A DNA stretch of 64,000 nt from Gilvimarinus chinensis DSM 19667 (GCF_000377745.1 NZ_KB898712.1:62001-126000); one strand, 5' to 3'. Shown: positions 18,301 to 26,635, counted from the stretch's first letter. Notes: generated by a model not told the origin, from the letters alone. Numbers and translations are program-made.

Positions 18301-20587
18301 TGATGCTAACCCAATCGCCTACGGCCGGATTGATGGTGTAGTCACCGGTACCCTGCCCGGGGCCACTTTCGGCCTTAACCACTAAACCGCCGGTATTGGT
18401 GCCGTAGCTCAGCACTTTAATATCGAAGGTAAGCTGGCCGCTGTCGGCAAAAGCGCGGGCGTTTTTAACACTGGTGGACTGAATAAATGCCAAGCCATTG
18501 GCATCGGATTCACTGAATTGGATATCCAGCACTGAGCCGCGGCCGTCGTCGCTGACAACTTCAGCGGTGACATGGCCAGCGCTGCTTGCCCAGGTGCCGA
18601 TGCCAAAATCCCAGTTTGGGCCGGGCTCGCCGTTGGCAAAAATACTGAAACTGCCTGTTAGCGTATCGCTGACGGCAGCGAGTACCGGGTCAACATCGCA
18701 GGGGGTCAGGCAACCCACACGAATATCGGCCAGTTGCACATGGGCCACCCCCGTCGCTTCGATCACAAAGGCGTTAATCAGTTGGCCCAGGTCCATTTGC
18801 CCTGCTTCGATATTGTTGGGCTGCAGTTGGTTGATCGCTACTGCTACCTCAGCCCAGTCACCTACAGCAGGTGGCTCAATAACGTGATAACTGACGTTGG
18901 GCCAACCGCTGTCGAGTTTAATTTGCAGCTCAGTGCCGGGGTCGATGGACTCCACCCGCATGTTAAAGCGCAGCTCGCCATACTCGGCCATATTGGTGAA
19001 TTTCAGGCCGTCGTTTACCTCAGGGTAGGCGGCCATATCGGCGGAGGATAAAAACGCGTTGCCCGGTCCGTTAAATTGAATGTCCCATACGGTGTTGTTG
19101 CCGTCGCTGGCATCGGGCGTGCTGATCACATTGCCGCTGCCACCATCGTAGAAGCCGGGCACTAGAGTATGTGTGACCTCGCCGTCTGGAGTATTAAAGG
19201 TAAAGCTGGCCGGGCCATTGTCGTATAGCGGGAAGGACTCGACCGTCGGGTCGGAGTGGCCCTCTACTTGTGTGGCCCCTTCGCCGCGCTGAGCACAGCC
19301 TTTGCCCGTGCTCGGGTCGGCGGAGCATTCGTAGACCCGGACATAGTCCACCTCCATACGTTGGGGAAAGGTGGCAGTGCCGTCCGGGTTGCCGGGCCAG
19401 TTGCCTCCCACCGCAACGTTAAGCAGCAGGTGATAGGGCTGATTGAAGGGCGCATCATCTTCCCCCAGGGTAAAGCCCTGCTGCTGGCCGCCCCAGTAGT
19501 AGGTAAACCAGTCCTCCTGGGTTTGGGTGGCAAAGTGAACATCGTCCACATACCAGCGAATCTCACCCTGTTCCCACTCTACCGCATAGGTGTGAAACTT
19601 CTCCCAGATATTTTCATTGGGGGTGTAGGCGGCCCCGGAGTGCAGATTGCCGGGCCACACGCGGCCATAGTGCAGGGTGCCGTGGGTTTCGTTGCCGCCG
19701 CCGGCGTTGGGGTTAACCGCCTCCATAATGTCGATTTCGCCGCTCAGGGGCCAGCCGCCGTATCGGTTGTCGGTCGGCAGCATCCAGATGGCGGGCCAGA
19801 GGCCTTTGCCCTCGGGCAACTTGGCGCGGATTTCCATGCGGCCGTAGGTCCACTCGGCCTTGTTACGGGTGCGCAGGCGCGCCGAGGTGTAGGGCAGGGT
19901 TTTTGAGGTGTCGCCGGGGTTGTAGGCGGGATTTTCCTGATTGGTTGCCGGGCCGCTGAATGACTCTTCGCGGGCAACAATGTGTAATTTACCGTTTTCT
20001 ACGTAGCTGTTGTCGGCGCGATCGGTGTAACACTGTTGCTCATTATTGCCTCCGCCCCAGCAGTTAACTTCGTGTTCCCACTTTGTGGAATCGATAGTGG
20101 CACCTTCAAACTCGTCTTGCCATACCAGGGTCCAACCCTCGCTGCTGGCCGATGATTCTGAACTGGAAGATGCCAGGCTGCTGGACGAACTGGAAGAATA
20201 CGATGCAACCGACGAGCTGGATGAGCTGCTAGAGGAACTGCTGGAGGAGGAGACTTCGCTCGACGAGGAGCTGGAGCTGACCACACTGCTGACTGTCGAG
20301 CTGGAGGAACTTTCACTTGAACTGCTGGAGCTCTCGACACTGCTGGAACTTGAACTGGAAGAGCTTGAGCTCGACGCGCTGGATACGATAGAAGAGCTTG
20401 AGGATGACTCGCTGACCTCACTGGAGGAGGATTCGACGCTGGAGCTTGACGATACATCCACCGAGCTTGCGACGCTGCTCGCCTCCGAGGAGCTGCCGTT
20501 ATCCGAGCCACCTGAACTGCCGCCACAGGCGGATAGGGCAAGCGCTAACGCACTTACCACAAAGGGTAAATAGGCATTCGATTTCAT
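15392..20587 (-). CDS. Double-GH16 lipoprotein (beta-1,3-glucanase type) with polyserine linkers
   Basis: A 1731-residue protein with an internal duplication. The order is: lipobox LALSAC; polyserine (about residues 30-145); GH16 (about 152-420, catalytic GEIDIMEAV); module A (about 450-625); module B (about 650-808); a second B (about 826-988); polyserine (about 995-1055); a second GH16 (about 1060-1335, GEIDIFEAF); A again (about 1369-1543); B again (about 1570-1726). Both GH16 domains start WTLVWQDEFEG and share CWGGGN, as in laminarinases. B modules share NTPFVILP and VDNI/VRW and look like galactose-binding-like folds. ATG 20587 follows AGAGG. Substrate beta-1,3-glucan is inferred; agarase or carrageenase is less likely. 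Confidence 0.9.
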   Translation of the reverse strand: MKSNAYLPFVVSALALALSACGGSSGGSDNGSSSEASSVASSVDVSSSSSVESSSSEVSESSSSSSIVSSASSSSSSSSSSSSVESSSSSSESSSSSTVSSVVSSSSSSSEVSSSSSSSSSSSSSSVASYSSSSSSSLASSSSESSASSEGWTLVWQDEFEGATIDSTKWEHEVNCWGGGNNEQQCYTDRADNSYVENGKLHIVAREESFSGPATNQENPAYNPGDTSKTLPYTSARLRTRNKAEWTYGRMEIRAKLPEGKGLWPAIWMLPTDNRYGGWPLSGEIDIMEAVNPNAGGGNETHGTLHYGRVWPGNLHSGAAYTPNENIWEKFHTYAVEWEQGEIRWYVDDVHFATQTQEDWFTYYWGGQQQGFTLGEDDAPFNQPYHLLLNVAVGGNWPGNPDGTATFPQRMEVDYVRVYECSADPSTGKGCAQRGEGATQVEGHSDPTVESFPLYDNGPASFTFNTPDGEVTHTLVPGFYDGGSGNVISTPDASDGNNTVWDIQFNGPGNAFLSSADMAAYPEVNDGLKFTNMAEYGELRFNMRVESIDPGTELQIKLDSGWPNVSYHVIEPPAVGDWAEVAVAINQLQPNNIEAGQMDLGQLINAFVIEATGVAHVQLADIRVGCLTPCDVDPVLAAVSDTLTGSFSIFANGEPGPNWDFGIGTWASSAGHVTAEVVSDDGRGSVLDIQFSESDANGLAFIQSTSVKNARAFADSGQLTFDIKVLSYGTNTGGLVVKAESGPGQGTGDYTINPAVGDWVSITVDIADMLTAPNSTGFNIDAMNTPFVILPAWGDQSGVHIQVDNIHWVGGTGSSEASIDVIDAPFDVYNNGGPGPLWDFGVGKWDNDTGHITINTVNDTERGDVLQLDFSASGNNGLAFIQATESKDLSAFASEGQLVFDLKVLDFGSNTQGLVVKLESGPAIGTGDYIISNPIANVWTEYTLDIADLLGHAGTNGAFDISAMNTPFVILPVWGDQSGVQLQLDNIRWQFADSSETSSSASSSVATSSSSSSSTSSGVTSSSSSVVSSASSSAVTSSSSSSQSSEVTSSSSSSAGGPDGWTLVWQDEFEGDSIDSSKWEHEVNCWGGGNFEAQCYTDDPANSYVQDGQLVIEARAEATQVCGPAVNQEDPTYDPNDTSACKDYSSARLRTRGKADWKYGRMEIHARMPVGRGMWPAIWMLPTDQSYGEWPQSGEIDIFEAFAPGTTDHDTDPNTVHGTLHYGYSWPWNQNSGAPYIPPANIWDEFHTYAIEWEEGEIRWYVDDVHFATNNGNWFNYHWAGQDIGYRVSAGAQPFDQPFHMILNLAIGAADWLPYPDETTSFPQTMAVDYVRVYECAANPATGKGCATIGDSPQMITGHTPPADTRDELYFYQDGVQTLTLEGDAGEVSSGLTPGIYPEDASTVISTPNATGPEGEAVWELDFYGLPAVAFLTSETGLNFGDNLHSRAKNLGELRFDLRVLDIEPGTKLRIKLDSGWPDLSFHEIEIPTDVGTDADWSEVAVRLWSLQPNDGEWWGPTVDYTHITNPFVIEPVDGTAHVQLKNIRLTCLGGVANCDVKPVEPPMALSEDFDIFVDAVDPVWGNIGQWSASGSHVQISVVDAADTARGQVFEGQFTEAGGNGLMFIQTEPGTVRDVSAFNTGYLVFDVASAQTTEFIVKADCVHPCTSGDRPVSLSGSGDWETVVVPIADFVTGGLDLSKVNTPFAILPAGEQGGVTIQVDNVRWVLDDPRT
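17420..17605 (-). repeat. Second polyserine linker of the double-GH16 protein
   Basis: About 60 codons, mostly Ser with Val, Ala, Thr and Glu, join module B to the second GH16 domain. The long plus-strand frames opposite it are only a result of the codon bias. Confidence 0.85.
20160..20510 (-). repeat. First polyserine linker of the double-GH16 protein
   Basis: About 115 residues after the lipobox are mainly serine using several different codons, broken by SVV, SSE and SLA units. This is the spacer seen in lipoprotein glycanases of Cellvibrionaceae. Mixed codon use argues against recent slippage expansion. Confidence 0.88.
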
Positions 20588-20914
20588 TGTGACCTCTTTA
20601 TTATTGTTAATGGCGGGGCCCGTCTGGCGGTGAAGCTCAAGTAGGCTGCCGCTGTTATTGTTGGCCCACAAAACGGTTGGCTTTGTGGGATGGCAGCGAG
20701 TGTGGCGGGGCCAGTAAAGAGCGTCGTCCCAGATTCGTGATGGGTACTAAGGTGGCAAGTGTGCTGATTCGGCGGAATAAAAGTGACGGGTGCCACTTTG
20801 TGACAAACGGAAAATCTGGAAACTTTTACCAGCGGGCGTTGGTATTTAGCGCGGGTTCACAAAACGCCTGAAACAAGCGGCGCCTTACCCTGTAGTAAGG
20901 CGGCGCCAGGGGAG
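20588..20914. other. Intergenic region between PL10 and GH16 genes
   Basis: This 327-base gap carries the promoter region of the GH16 gene and the 3' end of the pectate lyase transcript. Visible structures are a perfect 8-bp inverted repeat, CCCACAAA/TTTGTGGG (20665-20689), about 80-100 bases before the GH16 start, and an imperfect GC-rich hairpin near 20876-20904 after the PL10 stop (GCGCCTTAC-like arms), without a T run. No open reading frame is convincing. Confidence 0.5.
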
Positions 20915-22087
20915 CTACAGGTGCTTGGCGCTCCATTCGGGGTAATCTTTAAGAACCTCTGCGGGCTTATCGGTATACCAGGCGTAGCCGTCGCGGCGCT
21001 CCTGGGAAATCTCCATAACATCGTAGTGCACGGACCCGTCCCGATCACCCACCACCGGCTTGTTGCTGCCGATTTCGCAAAAGCGGCCCCAGATAGGCCC
21101 CGCTCCCGGCTTTTTGACCAGAACATTGTGGCCGTCTTGATCCTTTTCCCACGCCAAACCGTGCAGTTGATTCGCCGCGAACCAGTCGTGCGCGGCGCTA
21201 ATGGCCTGTTTGAGGGCCTTACTAGGGGCCTCTAGCGCCATTAAAAAATTAACCAGCTCAGCGCTTTCGGCGGTTGCTAGAGCGACGGGTTCAAACTTGC
21301 GGGCATTGGTGGGGGCCAGAGTGTCCGCCTCGTGCTGGGCGCCCCAGATAGTGCGTTTACCGTCCACCACCACCTGAGTGTCAAGCACCGCCTGTAGGCC
21401 CCGGGCAAAACTGTCTTGCGCCTGTTTCGCCAGCTCTGGCGAAATAAACTGCAAGGGCTCACGGCGATTGGCGGCGGCTTGTATAACCCGCAGCAGCTTG
21501 CCCATGGCCTCGTCGTTATAGGTGATGTAGTCGTGATAGCCGCCGGTCAAGGGGAAGTTCTGCGGCCATCCGCCATTGGGGAACTGCGCCTGCACAATCA
21601 GCTTGATGGCACGCTCGACGCCTTGCGCGTAGCGTGGCGTTTTGCTGGCGTTATAGGTACGGGCTAAAAACCAGATTTGCGTGGTGGTGGCGCCGTTGTC
21701 AAAGGTGGGTATGTAGTGCTTCTCGACCCCCAGCATCTGTCCCGGCTGGCGGGGCTCAAGGCTCATGTCGGTGCGTTTTGACCAGCCGCCCGAGGGCGTT
21801 TGATAACTTAAAATAATGTCGGCAATGCGCTGTGCGTCGTCGGTGTGAAAGTAGGCGTCTTTCGGGTTCGGGTCAAAGCCAAAACGTAGCGTGGGTGGTG
21901 CCTCAAGCGGCTGCTCGCGTCCGCTGTCTTGTAACTCCCGGCTAAAGGCCTGTTGGTCTTTTTGCGCCAAGGTTTGCGACAGCTCGCGATACTGTTGCAG
22001 TGCTTGGCTCTGTAACGATTGGTCGGTTGCGGCCGCCACAGGCAGCGCACCGTACAGCAGCAGGGTAAAAGCGATGGGACGATACAT
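20915..22087 (-). CDS. pelA: Family 10 pectate lyase (PL10)
   Basis: A 390-residue exported lyase cleaving polygalacturonate by beta-elimination. The signal peptide runs to about residue 20 (LPVAAA). Family blocks are all present: QTPSGGWSKRTDM, TFDNGATTTQIWF, NGGWPQNFP, YHDYITYNDEAM, TNARKFEPV and the very conserved PIWGRFCEIGSNKPVVGDRDG. It is a single-domain protein without linkers, so a secreted or periplasmic enzyme. ATG 22087 is chosen because GGAG precedes it and the signal peptide starts there. A perfect inverted repeat lies in its promoter region. Confidence 0.93.
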   Translation of the reverse strand: MYRPIAFTLLLYGALPVAAATDQSLQSQALQQYRELSQTLAQKDQQAFSRELQDSGREQPLEAPPTLRFGFDPNPKDAYFHTDDAQRIADIILSYQTPSGGWSKRTDMSLEPRQPGQMLGVEKHYIPTFDNGATTTQIWFLARTYNASKTPRYAQGVERAIKLIVQAQFPNGGWPQNFPLTGGYHDYITYNDEAMGKLLRVIQAAANRREPLQFISPELAKQAQDSFARGLQAVLDTQVVVDGKRTIWGAQHEADTLAPTNARKFEPVALATAESAELVNFLMALEAPSKALKQAISAAHDWFAANQLHGLAWEKDQDGHNVLVKKPGAGPIWGRFCEIGSNKPVVGDRDGSVHYDVMEISQERRDGYAWYTDKPAEVLKDYPEWSAKHL

Positions 22088-22117
22088 AGAAACTCCGGAT
22101 GATCTTATTGTGCCGAC

Positions 22118-22157
22118 AGTATAATATGGCCTGACCAATTAATAATAGTGGTCAGGC
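22118..22157 (-). promoter_or_regulatory. Candidate operator and promoter of the PL10 gene
   Basis: GCCTGACCA (22129-22137) and TGGTCAGGC (22149-22157) form a perfect 9-bp inverted repeat with an 11-base A/T-rich spacer. On the minus strand TATACT (22123-22118) is a candidate -10 just downstream, so the repeat would lie across the -35 region. It could also affect the divergent gene at 22177. The binding protein is unknown. Confidence 0.5.
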
Positions 22158-22176
22158 TGATCAAAGGTTCGCGCCT

Positions 22177-22626
22177 ATGTTTCGATTCATTAAGTTACTG
22201 ACACTGGTCGCCCTTGCCCCTGTGAGTAACGCCGACTGTCTGGAGCCAGAGGCACTCAAAACTCTCGATTATCAATACGAGCAGGCGCTGCGAACGGGAG
22301 ACCGTGAGTTTTTACAGCAGTTGCTGTTGCCAGATTTTGTGTGGGTGCATAACCATGCCGTGGCGCATGAAAGCAAAGCCGATTTGCTCGCTCGCCTGGG
22401 GCCGGGTTACCAGGCTCCCAAGTCCCGTGAGCCCAGCGATGTCAAAGTGATTCGTACGGCGACGACAGCGGTGATTCACGGTTTGTCGACGGTGGATAAA
22501 TTTACCGACGGCCCGCGCCAGGCCAATAGCTATCGTTTTATGCGTACCTACGTAAAACAAGGTGACGAGTGCCGATTGCTGGCAGGGCAGACCATGAAAG
22601 TGTGGAGTACAGAAACCGACAATTAG
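22177..22626 (+). CDS. Exported SnoaL/DUF4440-like (NTF2-fold) protein
   Basis: A 149-residue protein with a short signal peptide (residues about 1-19, SNA|DC). The mature part fits the DUF4440 branch of the NTF2-like superfamily: LKTLDYQYEQALRTGD, LLLPDFVWVHNHA, ADLLARLG and a final strand set ending GQTMKVW. Members include small enzymes and binding proteins; no function can be assigned. It is divergent from the PL10 gene and shares its intergenic inverted repeat. Confidence 0.7.
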   Translation: MFRFIKLLTLVALAPVSNADCLEPEALKTLDYQYEQALRTGDREFLQQLLLPDFVWVHNHAVAHESKADLLARLGPGYQAPKSREPSDVKVIRTATTAVIHGLSTVDKFTDGPRQANSYRFMRTYVKQGDECRLLAGQTMKVWSTETDN

Positions 22627-22713
22627 CCTCGCTCTTGTTGATACCATCGGCGATCAAGAAATAGCCGAATTGTGCTAAGCTTTTGCGTTAAATAATAACA
22701 GCTGGAGGCAAGG

Positions 22714-23667
22714 ATGAGCCTGAGTACCCGCACACGATTTTTATTTTTCGTCACGCTATTGATTGGCGTATTGATGGTTTACGGGTTCTTGTCTGCAAAC
22801 AAGCGGTCAACCCAAGCAGAACCTGGCATCAGCCGTATAAATTCCTCTTCAGCATCGCTCTCGAAAGGCGTAAACACACCCACTACCGAACCCGCGACTG
22901 AGCGTCATTTGCCAGAATCCGCTCGCCGCAATCCGCAGGACTTTGCGGACGAAGACAAATACCGGCGCTTATGGGTTGAGCGAGGATGGGATGAGGAGCA
23001 GCTGGAAATTTATAAAAGCTATTCCATGGAGACTCTTAAAGCTTTATCAGAGGATGGCGATGTCTACGCCACTATGGCCTTAGCAGAGGAAAATGATCAC
23101 TGGTTGTTTAAGACTGATTTAAAACGCTTTCAAGCCTTAAGCGAGCAAGAGCAACAGCAGGCTCTGCTTGAGGTGGATCAGGAGAGCTTGCGATTGCGGC
23201 GCCTGGCGGCGGCGCAGGGCTCGACGCGAGCGATTAGTTCCCTGTTCTACGAAAAGGGCTCTTTACTGCATTTAATTGAAAATGAGGGCTTTGGTCGGTC
23301 TGCCGATTATTATCGCCAGGTGTATGACTACAATGACCCGGCGGTGCCCTTAGAGTGGGAACTGGCGTTGGATGCCGCTGCGCTTGCTGTGGTGCAGGGG
23401 CGGCGCGGTGAAGTTACCCGGGCGCAGGTGAGTCTTGCAGCTTTAGCTAACGATTATGGTTTTGAAATTACGCTGGTAGATTGGCCAGAGATATTAAACC
23501 GCGCCGATACATTTTATAGCGAGATTGCTCGGCAGCGCTCGAGCCTGGGGTTGAACCCTTTCGATAACTCGGTGGTCAGGGGCTACGATGGCAATTACCG
23601 GGGTGAGCCCAACGAGTTTTATTCCAACCTGTCGCCCGATACCTTGCCTGAACTTGAGTTGAGATGA
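22714..23667 (+). CDS. Hypothetical membrane-anchored protein
   Basis: A 317-residue protein with an N-terminal membrane segment (about residues 9-26) followed by a Ser/Thr-rich stretch and a mostly helical, charged body. The segment AEDGDVYATMALAEEN-like (residues about 110-127) recalls Sel1/TPR helical repeats, but no full repeat was identified. GGAGGCAAGG precedes the ATG. No operon partner is evident, and no function is proposed. Confidence 0.65.
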   Translation: MSLSTRTRFLFFVTLLIGVLMVYGFLSANKRSTQAEPGISRINSSSASLSKGVNTPTTEPATERHLPESARRNPQDFADEDKYRRLWVERGWDEEQLEIYKSYSMETLKALSEDGDVYATMALAEENDHWLFKTDLKRFQALSEQEQQQALLEVDQESLRLRRLAAAQGSTRAISSLFYEKGSLLHLIENEGFGRSADYYRQVYDYNDPAVPLEWELALDAAALAVVQGRRGEVTRAQVSLAALANDYGFEITLVDWPEILNRADTFYSEIARQRSSLGLNPFDNSVVRGYDGNYRGEPNEFYSNLSPDTLPELELR

Positions 23668-23828
23668 GCCTTTGTCATCAAGTGGCTTCTGGTAACGTCA
23701 GAGGGCTTTGCGCACAAACTGCTTCTCAGTATCTTGGCAAAGAGCGCCGGTAGTGAATTTTGGTTTACTCGTGGCAATTAACGGTCATTACAATTGAGAG
23801 TGAATTGAGTCACTTGGCCTGACGGCTT

Positions 23829-24140
23829 ATGATTAAAAATTCAAAAATTGCTGGAGCTGGATCCGGCCATCAGGAAAGATTCATGACAGGCGCCTTGTTG
23901 CCGGGCGGAGAACTCTACTCACTTAACACCTTAGAGCCCACCATCAAAACCATTGCGGGGTTCATTGGATTGGCCGAGCCTGAGTTTATTCGCGTAGGCT
24001 ACGAGGAGTATCAAGATAACCGGCACTTGGATTCTAAGGCGCGGGCGTTTGAGGAGCTGACGCAGCGTATAGAAGGATTAACGGAAGCTACTGCCTATGC
24101 TGAAGGCACACAGGAGAGTTCACCCGCCGCTATGGCTTGA
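23829..24140 (+). pseudogene. Possible remnant of an AzoR-like NAD(P)H reductase (C-terminal part)
   Basis: A 103-residue open frame. Residues about 19-75 (EPTIKTIAGFIGLAEPEFIRVG) resemble the C-terminal part of FMN-dependent azoreductases and related flavodoxin-fold reductases, where the region reads EPYLKTxxGFIGITDVEF. The N-terminal flavin-binding two thirds are absent, and the preceding 160 bases hold no matching frame that I could recognise. It is either a decayed fragment or an unrelated short gene. The similarity is from memory and needs a search. Confidence 0.45.
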
Positions 24141-24163
24141 TCTTACGAATTGAGGAAGGAGCT

Positions 24164-24190
24164 GGGCAGACCCGCTTTCGGGGCCTGCCC
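24164..24190 (-). terminator. Hairpin after the siderophore-receptor gene
   Basis: GGGCAG and CTGCCC pair, with an inner CCCG/CGGG stem, 12 bases after the receptor stop. There is no clear T run, so a transcription stop is possible but not certain. Confidence 0.45.
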
Positions 24191-24201
24191 AAGGGCAGAG
24201 G

Positions 24202-26580
24202 TTAAAAACTCATCTGCAAACTCAGCCAGTAATTGCGGCCGGCGTCTTTGATGTTGTAATCGTCGGTAAAAATAACCTCGCTTACGGCACCGCGGCCGGT
24301 GGCCAGGGTGTAGATGCCATCGCCGTCCAGATCAACATAGTCTGTGGTGTAAGAGGTAAAGTCCTCATCCATCAGGTTGTTGACCCGGCCGTACAGGGTG
24401 ATGCTGTCGGTGATCTGCCAGTTCAACCCAAGGTGATAGAGGTCATAGCTTTTGTAGTACAGCGGCTTATCCAGCACGGTGTCCCAGCTGCGGTAACGAT
24501 CGGAACGCAGCTCGGCCTGCAGGGTCATGGTGACATTCGGCAGGATGGCCCAGTCGAGCGACGCGTTGGCCATGTGCTCGGCGGTGTTGGTCAGCGGCTG
24601 GCCTTCGTCCGGGCCACTTTTCTGTTCACTGTCGGTCCAGGTGTAGTTGGCATTTAGCGACCAGTTATCCGTGATTAAATAGAGGCCCGCCATTTCCACA
24701 CCCTGAATCGCCACTTCATCGATGTTAATTTTTTGGCTGTAGGTGGTGTAGCCCAAGTCATCATAGGCGCCCAGGTTGACGCAGGGGCGAACACCGCCGG
24801 TGGTTTCACAGCTGTAAACCGTATCGCCACTGGCAATTTTATCGTCGAACTGGGTGTTGAAGTAGGTCACGTTGAAGTTGTGGCCGTAGGCACTGGTCCA
24901 GTACAAAGCGATTTCGCTATTGACGCTGGTTTCAGGTTCCAGCTCTGGGTTGCCGGCAAAAGGCGAGGTGCCCTGGCCGCCAAAGCCGGTAATGCCGTCG
25001 TACAAGTCGGTGGTTTGTGGGGTTTTATAGCCAGTGGCCACGCCGCCTTTGAGCGTCCAGTTATCGCTGATGGTGTACACACCGTACAGGCGAGGTGACA
25101 CCTGGCTGCCGAACACATCGTGGTCGTCGTAACGTACACCCGCGGTCACGGTAAAGGGGGTGACGGGGGTCCAGCTGTCCTCGACAAACAGCGAGTACAT
25201 TTGCTGTTCTTGTACCGCACCCGGGTTACCGCTTTCCATGCCGAACACGCCGTCTTCCAGCTCGCCGTCAATGGCCTGACCGCCAATAACCAGCATGTGG
25301 CTGCCCATGGCTTCCAGCGGAATATCCACCCGTGCATCCAGGGTGTACTGGCTGCTGTCCAGCGGGCGGTCGGGGCGCGGCAGGAAGGTTTCTTCGGCCA
25401 GGTCGCGGCGCTCGTCTTCGCTCATGCCAGCGTAGTCACCCGTGCCTTCGTACATTTGCTGCAATAGTTGGCGCTCGGCAACGGTAAGCGGCAGAGTGCG
25501 GCCATCGTTTTGTGTGTCGACGTAAGACAGTGACACAGAGCTGGTGCCAAAGCCCCAAGTGGCGTCATGACTCAAAGACCACCATTCGCGATTAAATTCC
25601 TGATCCGCCGCATAGCCTGCGCGCGGGTTAACTTGGCCGCCGCGCGCTTGCCAGAGTGCTTCAATATTGTCTTTGGTGCCCAACGGGTAAGACAGCTCAC
25701 CGGTGTCTGGGTTGGTGAATGGGGTGTTGTCGTAAATCTGCTCAGAGTAGTCGTAATCAAACCGCAGGGTGTTGTTTTGGTTGGGGGTGTAGGTCAGGCT
25801 GATGCCGTATTCCTGTTTTTCGCTGTCGACGGTACGGCCGCCGCCGCCAAAGCCCAGGCTGCGGTAATGCACTTCACCATTGGGGTCGACGGCGGGCTCA
25901 AATTCAGGGGAGGATGCTTCTGACTCGTAGTAGCTGCCGCGCACGCCCAGGGCTAATGTATTGGCAATCAGTGGTCCCGAGGCCGAAAAGTCCACCTGGC
26001 CGTCGTTGCCGAAATCCTCGCCTTCCTGAATGGTGCCCGCCAGGTTCAGCGTGCCGTGCCAGCGGTCGGTGACTTTTTTGGTAATGATGTTGATCACACC
26101 GCCCATGGCATCGGCGCCGTAAAGGGTAGAGGCCGGGCCGCGAATCACTTCGATGCGCTCAATCGCCTCGGCCGGTGGCATATGGCCAAAGGCGTTGCCG
26201 CCGAAGTTGTTGGGGTAAATGTCGCCGTGGTTATTCTGGCGTTTGCCATCAATCAAATACAGGGTGTACTCGCCGGTCAGGCCGCGCATGCTCACACTGC
26301 CTTGCCCCGTTTTATCGCGGGTGGTGCCGATATCAATACCTTCCTGGTACTTCAGCATATCCAGCAGATTGACGTGGGGGCGCGTCATGATTTCGCCCTG
26401 GTCGATAACCGAGATACTGGCGGGGGCGTCGGTTATCTTTTGTTCATAACCCGCAGCGGTAACAACGATTTCTTCGGTGATTTTAGGCTCGGATGATGGT
26501 GCTGCCTGAGCGGACAAAGCGACCACGGACGAGGCGCAAAGGCTCAGCAGACCGCCTGCGCGGTAATGAGTAATAGACAA
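24202..26580 (-). CDS. TonB-dependent receptor, catecholate-siderophore (FepA/CirA-like) type
   Basis: A receptor of about 792 residues. The signal peptide ends ALSAQAA, followed by a TonB box (EEIVVTA), a plug with LIDGKRQNN and RGPASTLYGADAMGGVINI, and a barrel ending LSLQMSF. The plug pattern is that of FepA/CirA siderophore or colicin receptors. No ATG lies upstream of the signal peptide: TTG at 26580 has GGGGG at the right distance and is chosen; TTG at 26592 is the other option. A weak Fur-like sequence lies just upstream. The ligand is inferred. Confidence 0.87.
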   Translation of the reverse strand: MSITHYRAGGLLSLCASSVVALSAQAAPSSEPKITEEIVVTAAGYEQKITDAPASISVIDQGEIMTRPHVNLLDMLKYQEGIDIGTTRDKTGQGSVSMRGLTGEYTLYLIDGKRQNNHGDIYPNNFGGNAFGHMPPAEAIERIEVIRGPASTLYGADAMGGVINIITKKVTDRWHGTLNLAGTIQEGEDFGNDGQVDFSASGPLIANTLALGVRGSYYESEASSPEFEPAVDPNGEVHYRSLGFGGGGRTVDSEKQEYGISLTYTPNQNNTLRFDYDYSEQIYDNTPFTNPDTGELSYPLGTKDNIEALWQARGGQVNPRAGYAADQEFNREWWSLSHDATWGFGTSSVSLSYVDTQNDGRTLPLTVAERQLLQQMYEGTGDYAGMSEDERRDLAEETFLPRPDRPLDSSQYTLDARVDIPLEAMGSHMLVIGGQAIDGELEDGVFGMESGNPGAVQEQQMYSLFVEDSWTPVTPFTVTAGVRYDDHDVFGSQVSPRLYGVYTISDNWTLKGGVATGYKTPQTTDLYDGITGFGGQGTSPFAGNPELEPETSVNSEIALYWTSAYGHNFNVTYFNTQFDDKIASGDTVYSCETTGGVRPCVNLGAYDDLGYTTYSQKINIDEVAIQGVEMAGLYLITDNWSLNANYTWTDSEQKSGPDEGQPLTNTAEHMANASLDWAILPNVTMTLQAELRSDRYRSWDTVLDKPLYYKSYDLYHLGLNWQITDSITLYGRVNNLMDEDFTSYTTDYVDLDGDGIYTLATGRGAVSEVIFTDDYNIKDAGRNYWLSLQMSF

Positions 26581-26620
26581 GTTAACCCCCAATAGTTTTA
26601 AACAAGATTAGTAATGCAGG

Positions 26621-26635
26621 CGAGAATTATTCACA
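26621..26635 (-). promoter_or_regulatory. Weak Fur-box-like site
   Basis: CGAGAATTATTCACA matches the 7-1-7 Fur pattern TGATAAT-n-ATTATCA at 10 of 14 positions, about 30-55 bases before the receptor start. The match is partial, and the reading depends on the receptor being for iron. Confidence 0.3.

Noticed and set aside
20046-20573. Long plus-strand frame, rich in Glu and Leu, opposite the first polyserine linker
   Set aside because: It mirrors serine codons on the other strand and has no start signal or recognisable family.
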